Part shown: positions 12,523 to 24,200 of the stretch, piece after piece
Numbering within the stretch: the stretch's first letter is position 1
Layout of the letters: every line of letters begins with the position of its first letter
Source of the DNA: Callipepla californica brunnescens
Lineage: Eukaryota; Chordata; Aves; Galliformes; Odontophoridae
DNA length: 64,000 nucleotides
NCBI GenBank assembly: GCA_023055505.1
Contig: JALIRH010000004.1
Coordinates: 11,899,368 to 11,963,367, forward strand
Direction: 5' to 3'
Translations under genes and position numbers: made by a program
The notes under the pieces: model-generated
What the model saw: the letters and a program-made list of their open reading frames with translations, nothing else
Databases searched by the model: none
Told to the model about the DNA's origin: nothing

Positions 12523-14640
12523 GAACAAAACAAAAATCCCAAGCAAGCATGCTTTATCCTTCAGTTAGTTACAGATTGTGGAAATCTGACTCTTGGATCG
12601 TGCCTGGTGTCTAGTTTAGGTAATGTGTGGATATCTGGGTGCAAGTTTAACTGGCTAGCCTCTCCCAAAGGTTCCTGTTACCAAGTGGGGTGATGCTGCA
12701 CTGCCAGTGATTGCTTTTTGCCTTTGGTGCCAATACTGGCAGGGACAGACTGACAGCAACACAGAGTTTCACGTTAATTTACCTAATGAATGGAGTGGCT
12801 GTGCTGAGAGTGAGAAGTAGGCTGAAGCTCCTGCTTAAGTAATTTCACAGGTGAGATATCCTGTCATTACATGCTCACGAAGCAAATGGAGCATATGCGG
12901 ACAGATGACAAACTTTATGTGCATGAGTCTGGAAGAGACAAAACCTCTCTCTGTAAATCATAGCCTGCTATTTCAAGAGCCATTCCTTTGTTTTTAATGC
13001 CCTTGTCCGCACAGAGCCCAGCTCCTGGCAGGTCAGCAGCTCCTCACCCACAAACCCCAGTGGCCTCCATGCCTCCCTCCTGCCGTTGCTCTGCTTTGTG
13101 CTGGTGGGCCCCTCTGCCCCTTTCCACCCACACAGCCACAGGCAGCAACCACTGACCGTGGTCAGGCCATCCCCTGACAATACAGCATGTGGGAAAAGTG
13201 CTTCCAGGGTGACCAGCAGCCTAGGAGGAGCTCGGGCAGAGAGTAAAGGGCGATGCACCATGGGAGAGCACTGAAAGGACACAGAGTTTTCTGAAGAAGG
13301 GAAAAGTAAGCTCTCCCCTGTGGGCTTCTCTCTGGAGGCTACAAGTGAGATTTCTGAGTTGGAGGAGGGACTGGAAGAAAAAGATAAAGTGATTAAAAAT
13401 AGCCAACTGCACAGATGCAACTTTAATTCAGCGCGTGATGATAGTGATGCTAGGTACTGCTATGAAATGGGAGATGCTGGGGGACAGATGTACATCAGTA
13501 CCAAACAGTCTTGGATAGGAACACTGGGTGTGCCTAACTCAGCAACATAAACAAGATGAATGAGGGCACAGTAAAACTCACACTGAAGTGCTCTGTCAGC
13601 TTAAATCAGTGCTGAAAACAGTGTCCCTGCCCCAGCAGACCCTTCCCGCTGCTCCCCGTGGGGCAGCCAGCAGGGCACAGACCCAGCAGTGACAACTGGG
13701 CACTTTGTAGTTACTGCCATTTTCGGAAGGAACAGTGGCCTGCTCTTGCCATATGGTAATTATCCTGTCATTAACCAGGCAGAGCAGCAGGGTAGCATTC
13801 CTAATGTTCTCTGCTGTATTCTATCCTACCAATTCTTAACATCTAGTGTATATCTTACTAAGCACTACGGAGTCAAGGGATGCTGAACGCTAAGAATTCT
13901 TCCATTTTCTTCATGATTACAGAAACATCTGTTTCCAGTAACCCTCTGGTGATCATCTGTAAAAATTCAGTGTCAAATTTTCCCCAATATTTCCCATTTT
14001 TAACAGACGTTTGAACAGTGTGAACTTCAGATGAGTTTCCCTTACAAGCCTCTTCCATAGTTCTGTGAACTACGTATGGCCCTTACCTTTATTGTCATGC
14101 TTTACAAATTCTCACATTCCTTTGGTGCAGCATTCAGCTCTGTTCAGTCAGACTCTTTAGCTAAATTGGAGTTGGGGAGTGTTTTGTATTTCATGGTCTG
14201 AAGTTTATGTTTTGTGTTTATTTCTGATTTCTAACCTGAAGTGAGAGGGCCAGACCAATACAAGCAGTGGAGCTGAACGCAGAACGTATTCATGTCTCAT
14301 GAATTGTTTTCATATTGAAGTTAACATAATGCAATTAGAGAAAAGCACTTATCATAACTCACGTGCAAATACTACTACAGAATTCCTCACCTTTAGGACA
14401 TACGCTTTCTCAGAATTGTGTTGCAAATCTGACCCCTGAGCTTCTAGTAGAACTTCTGCACAGTCTTAATGAACAGACTCTGATTATCAGAACATCCATA
14501 TCTGAATGTACTCACAAAACTTGAGTTTCCTTAAGATGAAGATATCCTATACTCATGCAGAAAATAGTGTCTGCATTTTCATGAATGGTGTATTTTGCTT
14601 ACTAAAACCAACTCTTGTAATTGCAACAAGGCAATTTTGA

Positions 14641-14678
14641 AGGGAAAAAAAAAAGAAAAAAAGAGGTCGAGGGAAAGA
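14641..14678. repeat. Purine-rich A/G tract
   Basis: AGGGAAAAAAAAAAGAAAAA and then AGAGGTCGAGGGAAAG: every base but T and C at the TCG step is a purine. Simple low-complexity sequence. Confidence 0.75.
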
Positions 14679-15294
14679 GTGCTCAGAACATTTTAGACGT
14701 GGAACTTGGATTTTCTCTCTTATTTTAGTCTGTGAGTGTACAATATTATCATTCATATTTACACTGTAGCCTACAAATGGTAGAAAATGATTAACTGTTG
14801 AGTTTAATAATATCATTAAAATATCCCAGGTCTCTGCTCTGTCTCATAGACTTTTTTCCCTCACTTTTGAACTTATTATTTTGCCTATTCTCAGAAAAGA
14901 GAGATTTTCATTCAATTAATATTGCATTTTAAAATAGAAAAGTAGTAAATCAAATAAGCCCTTAAAGCTCCAGGGGAACATCTCCAGTATTATCTGACTG
15001 GGAAATGGGAATGGCACAGGATTCCTGGCACTGTCCCACCTTTCCCATACATAATTTTTCTGCAAACATGAGCAGCCAATGCCAATAAATACCTCTCACT
15101 GTAACATGGCATAGGACCTGACACTGGAAATGGGACTGAGCCATCCTCAGCACAAGTAATTGGGGTATGAGATTAGCAGAAGGCACCTGAACCAACTGGT
15201 GACTTATGAGCACCATGAGTGTAAGTCAGACCCCAACCACAAGAAAATTCTTCTGTTTAGATGTGCTAAGGAAACACTGTAAAAGCAGAGTAAA

Positions 15295-15309
15295 ATAATA
15301 ATAATAATT
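15295..15309. repeat. (TAA)n microsatellite
   Basis: About five AAT/TAA units, uninterrupted. Confidence 0.8.
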
Positions 15310-15383
15310 GGACATTATATCATCAGCAGTTTGGGTTTGTTTTTTTGTTTTAATTGTGTTTCTGTCCACTATTTGATCTTTAG

Positions 15384-15569
15384 TTCTGTTTGCTTGTTCA
15401 TTTTTGCTAATCAGTTTTCTTTTTCTTTTAATCTATATATTGAATCATACAACGTATGGATTATGTGGAACAGCCCATTTCTAGTTCCGAGTGAAGGGAG
15501 AGACAGGTCAACATTTTACAGGACTCTACAGGACAGAACCCTAAGTACTTCAAGAGTTCCTGACACCAG
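15384..15569 (+). other. Weak candidate noncoding exon
   Basis: A CAG|GTAAGC donor at 15567-15572 matches the U1 consensus well. Upstream, a pyrimidine-rich stretch ends in GATCTTTAG at 15375-15383, and a second possible acceptor ends TTTTGCTAATCAG near 15412. Either would define an exon of 155-190 bp. No conserved protein is encoded. In 64 kb several such pairs are expected by chance, so support is thin. Confidence 0.12.
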
Positions 15570-16282
15570 GTAAGCTGAAAAAACTGCAATAACTTAACTT
15601 CTTTTCTTGAATGAGTGCCTGGTGCTGGAAGGTATCTAAAGGCATTGACAGGAAAGGCATTTGAGGACACTTAATATCATCCAGGCAATAGTCAGTGTCT
15701 TCCAGAATTCAGTGTCTTAGCAAGCAGAGGCAGAAATACAGAATTTTTTAACAACCAAATATAGAAAGGTGAAGGGTTCACCCCAAGTCTAGGTGGTATT
15801 TTAAAGATAATGTGATTAAGACATGCCTAATGCTGTTGCCAGCAGCTTGCTAATTGTTTATATTTCTATTTTTCTGAGGGAAGTACCAGGTCAGAGTTCT
15901 GTGTGGCATTCAGCATGAGGGTAGAGCAGGCTTCAAGCTTGTGCCTCAGTTGTTTAATCATTGGACCATTCATATTTTGCATATACTCTTCCATACTTCA
16001 GCTCATGTAAATTGCCTTGACACGGTTGTGTGATAGCTGATATCAGTTGATGATTTGTTCTGCCATTGGTAATTCTGAGATTTAACATTCCTGGAATGTA
16101 ATCACAAGGAATGAAGCCATTTGTGGCAATGAGTGTCAAAACCTATGAAGTAAAACCGGGAGCACATACAAAATAAAAATATTAATGATATGGGCACATA
16201 AAAATATTTATTAAAAATATTGTAAACCTGGGGATGGGACAGGAGACAGATGATGTTGTTTTTGATGTTACTGACTGTTGTT

Positions 16283-16750
16283 GACAACGCCCTGTACTCA
16301 GCACTGGTGAGGCTTCTCCTCGAGTACTGTGTTTGGTTTTGGTCACCTCGGTACGGAAAGGACATTGAGGTGCTGGAGCAGGTCCAAAGAAGGGCAACAA
16401 GGCTTTTAAAGGGCATGTAAAATATGCCCTATGAGGAGAGACTGAAGGAACTGGGGTTGTTTAGTCTGGGGAAAAGGAGGCTGAGGAGAGACCTTATTGC
16501 TCTCTTCCAATATCTGAAAGGTGCTTACAGCGAGAACGGGGTTGGTCTCTTCTCACTGGTGACAGGTGACAGGATGAGGGGAAATGGCCTTATGTTGTGC
16601 CAGGGTAAGTATTGGTTGGATATCAGGAAACATTGCTTTACAGAAAGGGTTGTTAAGCACTGGAATAGGCTCCCCAGGAGGCGGCTGAGTCACAATCCCT
16701 GGATGTGTTTAAAAACTGTTTGCATGTGGTGCTCAGGGACATGATTTAGT
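16283..16750 (+). pseudogene. CR1 ORF2 C-terminal remnant (non-LTR reverse transcriptase tail)
   Basis: The frame reads through peptides such as [65 protein letters not shown] and [10 protein letters not shown], the well-known C-terminal region downstream of the reverse-transcriptase catalytic core in CR1-clade LINEs. Two lesions are visible: an in-frame TAA at 16418-16420, and an apparent single-base deletion near 16676-16681 (my recollection of the consensus has an extra G in the 'PRE' codons), after which the frame is lost. The catalytic FADD-type region is absent. An open frame from 16424 to 16744 survives but has no reason to be expressed. Dead remnant, not a host gene. Confidence 0.9.
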
Positions 16751-16840
16751 GGAGGATTTTTAGAGTTAGGGTAGTATGGTTAGGTCATGGTTAGATTCAA
16801 TGATCTTTAAGGCCTTTTCCAACCTGAATGATTCTATGAT
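16283..16840 (+). mobile_element. CR1 LINE, 5'-truncated copy, sense
   Basis: About 555 bp of avian CR1: the end of ORF2 followed by the short 3' untranslated region, ending in AACCTGAATG and ATTCTATGAT at 16821-16840, the diagnostic CR1 terminus. The phrases GGAAAGGACATTGAGGTGCT, GAGGAGAGACTGAAGGAACT and CCTTTTCCAACCTGAATG follow CR1 order. It is the longest transposon copy in the window. Truncation removes ORF1, the endonuclease and the RT core, so it cannot move. No target-site duplication is obvious, as usual for CR1, which ends in octamer repeats rather than poly(A). Confidence 0.95.
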
Positions 16841-19800
16841 AAATACAAAATTTTCAAGGCAGAGATATGTATCTGTTTTCAGTATGTGTGATTTTATTTG
16901 AAAAAAGAGTTTTCTATGAAAATGGAAAAAATTGGGGTTACTCCTGATTCATCCCCTCGAAACGATATAGATGCCTGTATGCACGTACATATATTTCATT
17001 GGTATATATGTGTACACACTAACAAAAGTACATTGCAGATGAAAACCCTATTTGTAACACAAATTAATCTAGCACTAATCTCCATAATGACTTGGAAAAT
17101 TCAGATAGTGTGAATCATAAGTAACAACAAATCTGCTTTTTGTTGGAACTGTAAAACAAGTTTTTTATTTTATCTACTATGCTACTTTGAAAATTAGTGA
17201 TTTCACTGGTCTGCCTTCAACAGGGTTCAGTTTATGTGATGCAATTTATACTCTGTTAATTTGAACTTTTCTGGTAGCATAAAAAGACACTAAGCAAAAT
17301 AGGGTGTGATATTCTGGCATTACTTTATTTGTAGTGAAGTAAAGGCTTCATTTCAATTCTAAACACTGAGCTTTTAGAAATTATTTTAGCTGTAGGAGTT
17401 AGAACTAAAGATAGTGTCAAATCTGCATTTATAAAACATCAGGCATCTGCACATATAAAACCACATTTGAATGTGTAACGTAAGTTGCATCTTGCTTAGG
17501 TAATATTTTGCCCGTGTAAACATGCAAGACTACTGAGACAGTTGTCAGAACAGTGTATGTGTGTAATTTGCAAATTCCATTTGATCTGCTGTGTACAAAT
17601 ATGTGAATGTGAGTACACAGCAACACACAACTTCAAATCATGAGACAGAGAAGCAGGTTACCATAATAAAATATCTCTTTCCTCATCAGTCTTGAATTCC
17701 CAGAGGTCTGAAGCAGTCTTAGACCTTCCTATAACAACAAAGTATTTTAATGGTATTCATATATTTGCAATGACACTCCTATTTCCCTTTGTCAGGATGA
17801 TGCTGACCCATTCTTTTTTATATATTGCTAGTACACTGAAGTTGTGTCAGCTTACAGAATATCTAGACAGTCTAAACACGCCCTACCAGCAGAATACAAA
17901 CTGGTTTCTTTATATTTTGCAGTTTATGAGAAAATTTTCATGCATATCTCGTAGCCTTCTGCAGACCCAAGAGCAGCCATAGTTCCTCTCTGAACACCAC
18001 TGGTGCTGAGGTCAATAATTGTATCCCATTGCCAAGAAAGCAGACAATTATTTCTTGCTGCTGCATAATATTCGGGTAATTGACTTGGCAGCTGAGAGAA
18101 TTCAGTTGGTTGTGCTATAGGAAAAGATTGGTGAAGATTAAGACTTTCCCTTAGAAAAGCCTTGTACCCTGGCTGTGTTACTTCATTTCAAAGGACTGGT
18201 GAAATAATATGGTGGCTGAGCAATAAGTCCTATCACACAGGCTCCATATTCTAACTTGGAGGCCCTCTGCCATTGTGCTACTATCTGACCCTGTATGTAA
18301 AGTGACAATAACTGTACTTAATGTCCTTTGCAGGATGCTTGTTTATTTATGGCAGCAATGTATATTGCTGTAATGCATTAACAAATCTACTTCCAGCGGA
18401 CAAAAAAAATTACTTCTTTAGTTTTTATCAGTGAAATATGGTCAGTCATCCAACAATTTGCTTCTTTGGCATACCCTCCACTTGCTATAATGAGGAATAA
18501 ACCAAGGGCATATCTCAAGAAATATATGGTTAGAACAATGCTTTTATGTTTTCCATATTTTGTTATTTTTGCCTCAAATCACAGTTCAGTTCAGTGTGAT
18601 CTGACATGGCTGAAATACTGAAACCCCCACTCCTCCAAAGCAGTGTTTATTATAGAAACCCACAAACTTAACCTAACCTAGAGCAGCTTTTCCAGCAGTG
18701 ATATAATTACAGTAGTTATTGTTGCAATAAACCAGATGTTTCTGAACTGGCATGAAAGCACTTCCCGCTGCCTCCTGCATCACATTTGTTACGTTGCCGC
18801 TTTTCAAGTTTCACATCAGCTGTTCAGAAAGCTCTTTCTTGATTGAGTGTCATTTACAGATTCTTGCTGCACGAGTCTTTTAGCTTAAATAATGAAACGC
18901 TGGCAAACTTTGAATTTCCCTTGCTTTCCTTAAAACCCCAGACATGACAGTTATCAATGCCACTAACTCTTGCCCAGGGCCAAAGACTTTTTTTGTCCTT
19001 TAAGATAGTTTTACTTGGCTAAAAAAAGTACTTCGCTTTCAAGTTGAATGAATACATTGTTCTCTACATAAAGAAACATTCCGCTCCTCCAGAATCCATG
19101 AATTTTGGGTGGACTTCAGTAAGACATCATTTTACACCACCATTTTGCTTGGTAGGCAGTAGAGGTATCTTTGGAGAACTGCATCTTTTTTTTTGTATCA
19201 GTTGTGGTTACAACTGTGAACCATGAACAACCGTTCAAGGCGAATAAAAGAGACCATATTTAAAACCTCATCAGAAGATTGTAGTTAATCCTACACTGGA
19301 CCATAAATATCTGTCATTATTTAAACATTACACTTCTTATATTTTTAACAGTGCATTAGTCAACATATTTTTAATATTTCCCAGCCTAATCAAGTTCTAA
19401 CTACAAAGAATATTTTGCCAATAAAGAAATGGACTGTGTTTAAATTACTAGGACTTCAGATATGAAAGTTGTTGTATATATTTTACCATATGTGCAAGAA
19501 AACCTGTCTAGGAGCAATGACTACGAACAGTCAAAGAGAACAGTTAGCAGATTGTTTTATTACACTTACAGTGCCCTATAATAGTACAATAAAGAAACAT
19601 AAATCGGGCTTCAGGTTTTGTTGAGTTACAGATAAGGTGTCATGAAAATGCAAGAACGGTAAGAATGAAGTATTTTATCAGTGAGCTATCTTATCGTGTG
19701 CCATGGCAATCGTGGAAGAAACCTTTGTAATGTTCGGTTATACATGCTACTCATTTTTCTGTTTGTTAATGGTAACCTATTAGTCAACCCATCCCTGCGG

Positions 19801-20151
19801 TAACTGAGCTGTAATGAGGGAGACAAACCAGGGATGAATTCACCTCATGAAGTAGCCTGCTAAATTTTCATTTCATAAAATGTAAATGTTTCTTATAGAA
19901 GGAATTTACATGACTCTGAAACACAGTCCAATTTTTGACTGATGTGGTAGAGGATGCAGACATTGTTGGCCTGAATTTACAGAAAACTTTGAAAACGGTC
20001 CATAAAATCTCTGAGGAAACCCAAGAGGCACCCACACGTTTGGAAGCAGATTACAAGACAGCTCTGCTGCGCAGCCACAGTCGGCTCCCTGCATTCAAGA
20101 GAAACTATCGATTTCACATTTTTGCCTTCCTAATGAGAATGTGTCAGAGTT

Positions 20152-20169
20152 GAAATAAATAAATAAATA
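20152..20169. repeat. (AAAT)n microsatellite
   Basis: Four tandem AAAT units between unique flanks. It has no recognisable SINE body upstream. Confidence 0.8.
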
Positions 20170-20394
20170 GGACCCTGTCCGTGGAGCCCTGACGTCCTTC
20201 CCATCACAGAGCCTGGGAGGCCCCTGTGCTTCCTCCTCTGGCCGTGACATGCCCAGTGAATATTTCCACCACCCACACTTCATTCATTCTTAACTATTCT
20301 CACCCACTCATCATTACAGCTGTGCAAAGCATCCATTACAAACCCTGAAGCCATGTGAATCCTACCTTCATAACTTTGTTATGTGCTTCACACA

Positions 20395-20520
20395 GCTGGG
20401 ATTGTTTGGGCTTTGAGTAAATTACCTTTTGAGATGATCGACTCTGGTTTTATGCAAATTCGGGTCCGGGTTAAGGTGAATGATTTATGGGTTGCATACT
20501 TGGAAAATCACTGAGAGAGT
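20395..20520. promoter_or_regulatory. Candidate enhancer with POU and PBX-HOX words
   Basis: A perfect octamer ATGCAAAT lies at 20452-20459 and TGATTTATGG, the composite PBX-HOX (posterior HOX) consensus, at 20481-20490, with GAGTAAATTACC at about 20415 between unique flanks. The spacing of distinct factor-class motifs in about 100 bp is enhancer-like. Octamers are expected about twice in 64 kb by chance, so this remains a motif-based guess. Confidence 0.22.
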
Positions 20521-21114
20521 TTCATATCTCTGCACCAAACTCTACTGCGTAGACCACTGTCACATTCATGGAAATTAGAAAAGATGCGTATATAGGACAC
20601 TGCAAAAGGGAATCAAGTCCCATACGTGCTCTGTGCAATGCAAATAGCTCCTAGCTTGAGCAACCTGGGGAAAAAATCAGTTGTTTCTAACTCTTTAAGA
20701 TTTTATTGCCTCAACGTGTAGTAATTTTTTTATTGAATTCCTTTGTTTAGCACGTCACTAGCATTTCAATTAGTTACAAACTTGTGCAAGTGGGGAATCT
20801 CAGACAGGAAGTAGAGGGAAATCCAACCTACAAAATTCAGATTCAAAGGTAGATTTTCTGTAGTCAAAATGAGAAATCTATCTGGTTGATGAAGCAAAAC
20901 AAGATTAAAAAAGAACTGATGCAAAGGACAGGATTCAGTGTAAGAGACTCTATGACTTCTTAGTAAGACAGTATCAAATCAACTAACAGAATTTTGTGTT
21001 TTCTTTTTTTATGTGTAGCTTAAACTATTTAAGGCAGAAGCACCAAACAGATCACTTAATATCTCAGTAACAAAACCTTCATTTTGGTTTGTAATACAAC
21101 CGTTTTTTTTATCT

Positions 21115-21145
21115 GCTAAACAATCTTTTTTTTCTGCTTTTGCAG
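21115..21145 (+). promoter_or_regulatory. Candidate 3' splice site with branch point
   Basis: GCTAAAC (21115-21121) matches the vertebrate branch-point consensus and is followed at the usual distance (about 25 nt) by a nearly pure pyrimidine tract and TTTTGCAG ending at 21145. No AG lies between branch site and acceptor. By eye this is the strongest acceptor in the window. Confidence 0.4.
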
Positions 21146-21230
21146 TGAATAAGTCCATGCAGCAGATCATAAACACATCACCAAGTCACGATTGTGGAAC
21201 TTCACTTCCTGCTGATACCTGAATATTAAT
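21146..21230 (+). other. Candidate exon (85 bp), probably noncoding or terminal coding
   Basis: Bounded by a strong acceptor (tract ending GCAG at 21145) and a donor GTAAGT at 21231-21236, the exact U1-complementary hexamer after AAT. Two frames stop within the first few codons. The third runs open from 21148 for about 23 codons (AAT AAG TCC ATG ...) to a TGA about 8 nt before the donor. It could thus be a noncoding RNA exon, a UTR exon, or the last coding exon with a 3'UTR intron close enough to avoid nonsense-mediated decay. I do not recognise the short peptide. No partner exon is identified; chance pairing remains possible. Confidence 0.3.
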
Positions 21231-21236
21231 GTAAGT

Positions 21237-24200
21237 GAAACCTCAAGGGATTGCTTTTAATGTGTGGTGAATGTTGTGTAGTCACCGAGTGACTAGTATT
21301 TTTTTTTTCAATCATTGAATGTGCTCGTTTATCAAAATACCTCTGAGATAAGCAGAAGTAAGGCTTGAGGCAATTTATACAAATACTGAAAATGGCTTAG
21401 GGTGGAATTGTCCTGGGCTTAAGTATCAAGACATGGGATGATGCTCAGCAAAGGTAGATACAAACAGATTAAGCAGCAATAGCTGAACTAGTCACCATAG
21501 CACAAGGTAGTCTGAGGTCTCAGTTCACATTCTCCTAAACATCTGAGATAGTTAGGATGGACCACAGCCTGCAGGTGCTGTTTCTTCCCATACTAGGGCA
21601 GTGTGAGAGAGCAGCTAATGTGCAGCTCTGCCACCAGGCTCCGTGATGTGAACTGCTGAAAAGGACTGAGTGCCCCCCTCGCTGCAAAAGGTGGTGGAGG
21701 TGAAAGGGAGTCAGAGCAAACATTCAGTGCTGCAGAGGTCAGTGCTTTAGTCTGGCTTACTACAAGCAGAATTCTTCTCTTGGTCAAGAATCATTAATAA
21801 AAACAGTATGTAAAGGATCAGCAATAATTATTGTCAATAAACATCAAGACTATCAGAGGTACTCCACAGATAAATGAGTCACAAAAATAAAATAGAAGCA
21901 GCTTAGTACTGCAACATGAGAACCCCAAACTGTACTCGTAACAGTCTTTAATCACCACCTTCAGCATGTCCATTTTTCACTCATACTTGTTGAAACGTTA
22001 CACTTGCCTTTTGCTTAGGGACTAGTTTTGTGAAGTGCTGAGCATCCTCATCTCACATCAACATACTGTAGACTGATACCCAGGGAGAGATGAAATATAG
22101 CACATAGTGTTTCATATCGCATAGGTGTGGATGGCTGTGAATTGAGGAAACAATTGCTTTTAAATAAATGATGTGTAAATAGAAGTGATAATATAATGCA
22201 TGATTTGGGTGCAAAAGCCCAGCTCCTGTGAATTCATTTCTGTAATAGTAAAGTGTGGTGCCACTAACAGTGCTGTTCTATGGAGTCAATTGGCACTTCC
22301 ATTGTATAACACAGATTGCTAGAGCTGGTATGTCTGTCAGTTCAAGTCATACTACTGAGCTACCATTTAGTGTGAAAAAACAAGAATTTTTAAATCGCTG
22401 AAATGATGGAATTTCTTCTTTCTCTGCATCACAAACAGAACAGAATTTAGATTTTATGAACCAACCCTCATATCATTAACACCTTCCTTTTATATGAATT
22501 GAGAATAGGAAGATGGAGATAAGCTAGCTCAACATTTAAAAAATTTGCTCAGCACAGACAGTCCTTCCTTCCTACAAGATTTTCTATTATGAAATGAGAA
22601 ATGCATTACAAGTCTGATTTAACCATAGCATTAACAACAACAAACACTGCAGTCCATTCATAATGAATGCTTAAGTAAACATATCCTTCAAAAAGGAGAT
22701 GTCATGAAAAACATTAGAAGTTAAATTTACTTGCACCAAAGCCTACACTAGCATTTCCACTGACTCCAGTCGGAGCAGGACTTAGGTCCTGGGAAGTTCA
22801 GTTCAGTGTTGATTGTCTTTGTGTCAGTGAGTCTAGGAGTGTGTGCTTCATGGCCTTCCACATGAATACTAAAGGGAATAAAGTGCTATAAATCCCTGTT
22901 GCTGCATTGATAAGTATTCTGGCCCCAGTTGAAATATGTGGAAATAAATTATATTTATATGAGTTTTAAGAGTCCTACCAAAATCTCTGGGTTGCCACAT
23001 CTGCAGTCCTACCAAAGGTAAATCTTCAAGGCTCGTGTTAAATCTGTGACGAAAACAAGCAGCTCAGAACCCATTTCAGTGTTTGTTATCAGCTTTTTCA
23101 AACATTTCAGTTACGCTTACTACCTATACAAGGTCTGAGACTCTTTGTTTTGGCTGTATACAGAATTTTCCAAATTCACTGTTTGTAATCTAGAACTAAA
23201 GACTCATTTATCTGGGAATTTTCAAATAAGTTGGTTCAAAGTGTGACTGTAAATCTGTAGACCTGCAAGAGCTTCCCAAATTTTATTCTGGTTTTGTCTG
23301 GTAAATAACCTGCCTTTCTAAATCCTCTGATGCTTAAAGATAGTGACAAAGTATTTTGGCCATGAATTTTTATAGCGTAAGTAAATCAAAGTAAGCAGAT
23401 TTCTTTCTTTTTCCTCTCTTTTGAGCTTTACTCACATTTTTTTCACTGCTTGAGATGTCTACAAAATCATACAAATTTGAACAGGACTGAATATATAGCT
23501 GCCTGCTTTTGAGCCACTACTAAGTGAAACTCAGCATGTTGTATGCTATATGGGTTGGAGATCGGTAGAGTTGCCCAGGGCAGGGAGGGGAATCAGGTGT
23601 CCTGATGACATCCTGTCTGCTCAAAAGATGCTTGAACCCTGCTGTCCTGAGTGCAGGAGCACTCATGGAGTAAAAGGAAGATTCCTTGTTTTCATCCCCA
23701 GGACATTTCCAGCAAACAGCAGGATTGAAAACCCTCACTGCAGGTTCCTCCCAAAGCTATGCACCACTGCTTGTTTGTACCTCTCCTGCAGGCTTGTACC
23801 TCTCTTCCCAGTCTGTGCCTGAGTTGTCTCTGCTTCTCCATCAGCTCACTTTTTTTCTGCATAAATCCCTGCCCCAAACAAAATCAACAGTGCTCCCCAC
23901 CGAGATCTTTGAAATTCCTGAGCAACCTTGTATTCACCTTGTTTAGGGCAGAAACATGTGCAGAACTGTTTCTTACACTCAGAGATGTGCAGTGGTTAAT
24001 CCTACCATTTTCAACAAGGCTGAACGCAACCTATAACATAACCATCAGTAAAAATGTGACCACTTCACAAGTGTGTCTGTGTGCATGTAGTATGTGGAAA
24101 GGAATTTGTAAAAGAATTGGCCATCTTTCCACAAAGTTCCTGAAAAGAATCCACAGTCAGGATGAGAACTCAGTTAGTACAGTTAATTGTTGAGATTATA

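Larger units (their letters stand above)
9966..16282. other. Non-coding unique DNA
   Basis: No gene recognised. The 150-codon minus frame at 12968-13420 overlaps plus-strand frames in a locally G+C-rich patch and has no recognisable domain. Minor items are a short CA-rich tract (12493-12522), a purine-rich A tract (14641-14678), a (TAA)n run (15295-15309) and a weak splice-site pair at 15384-15569. Nothing else stands out. Confidence 0.65.
16841..21110. other. Non-coding unique DNA
   Basis: No gene recognised. It contains a 12-bp palindrome AATTTGCAAATT (17565-17576), a short (AAAT)n tract (20152-20169), a frame at 19935-20153 that faintly recalls a LINE reverse transcriptase, and a block at 20395-20520 with POU and PBX-HOX words. 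The 96-codon frame at 17692-17982 has no recognisable domain. Confidence 0.65.

Noticed and set aside
12968..13420. 150-codon minus frame
   Set aside because: Locally G+C-rich, overlapped by frames on the other strand, no domain or gene structure.
16424..16744. 106-codon plus frame as a host gene
   Set aside because: It is the tail of CR1 ORF2, with a stop just upstream and a frameshift near 16680.
23759..24193. 144-codon plus frame with cysteine-rich start
   Set aside because: Irregular composition, no ATG-supported structure, and overlapping frames in all phases.
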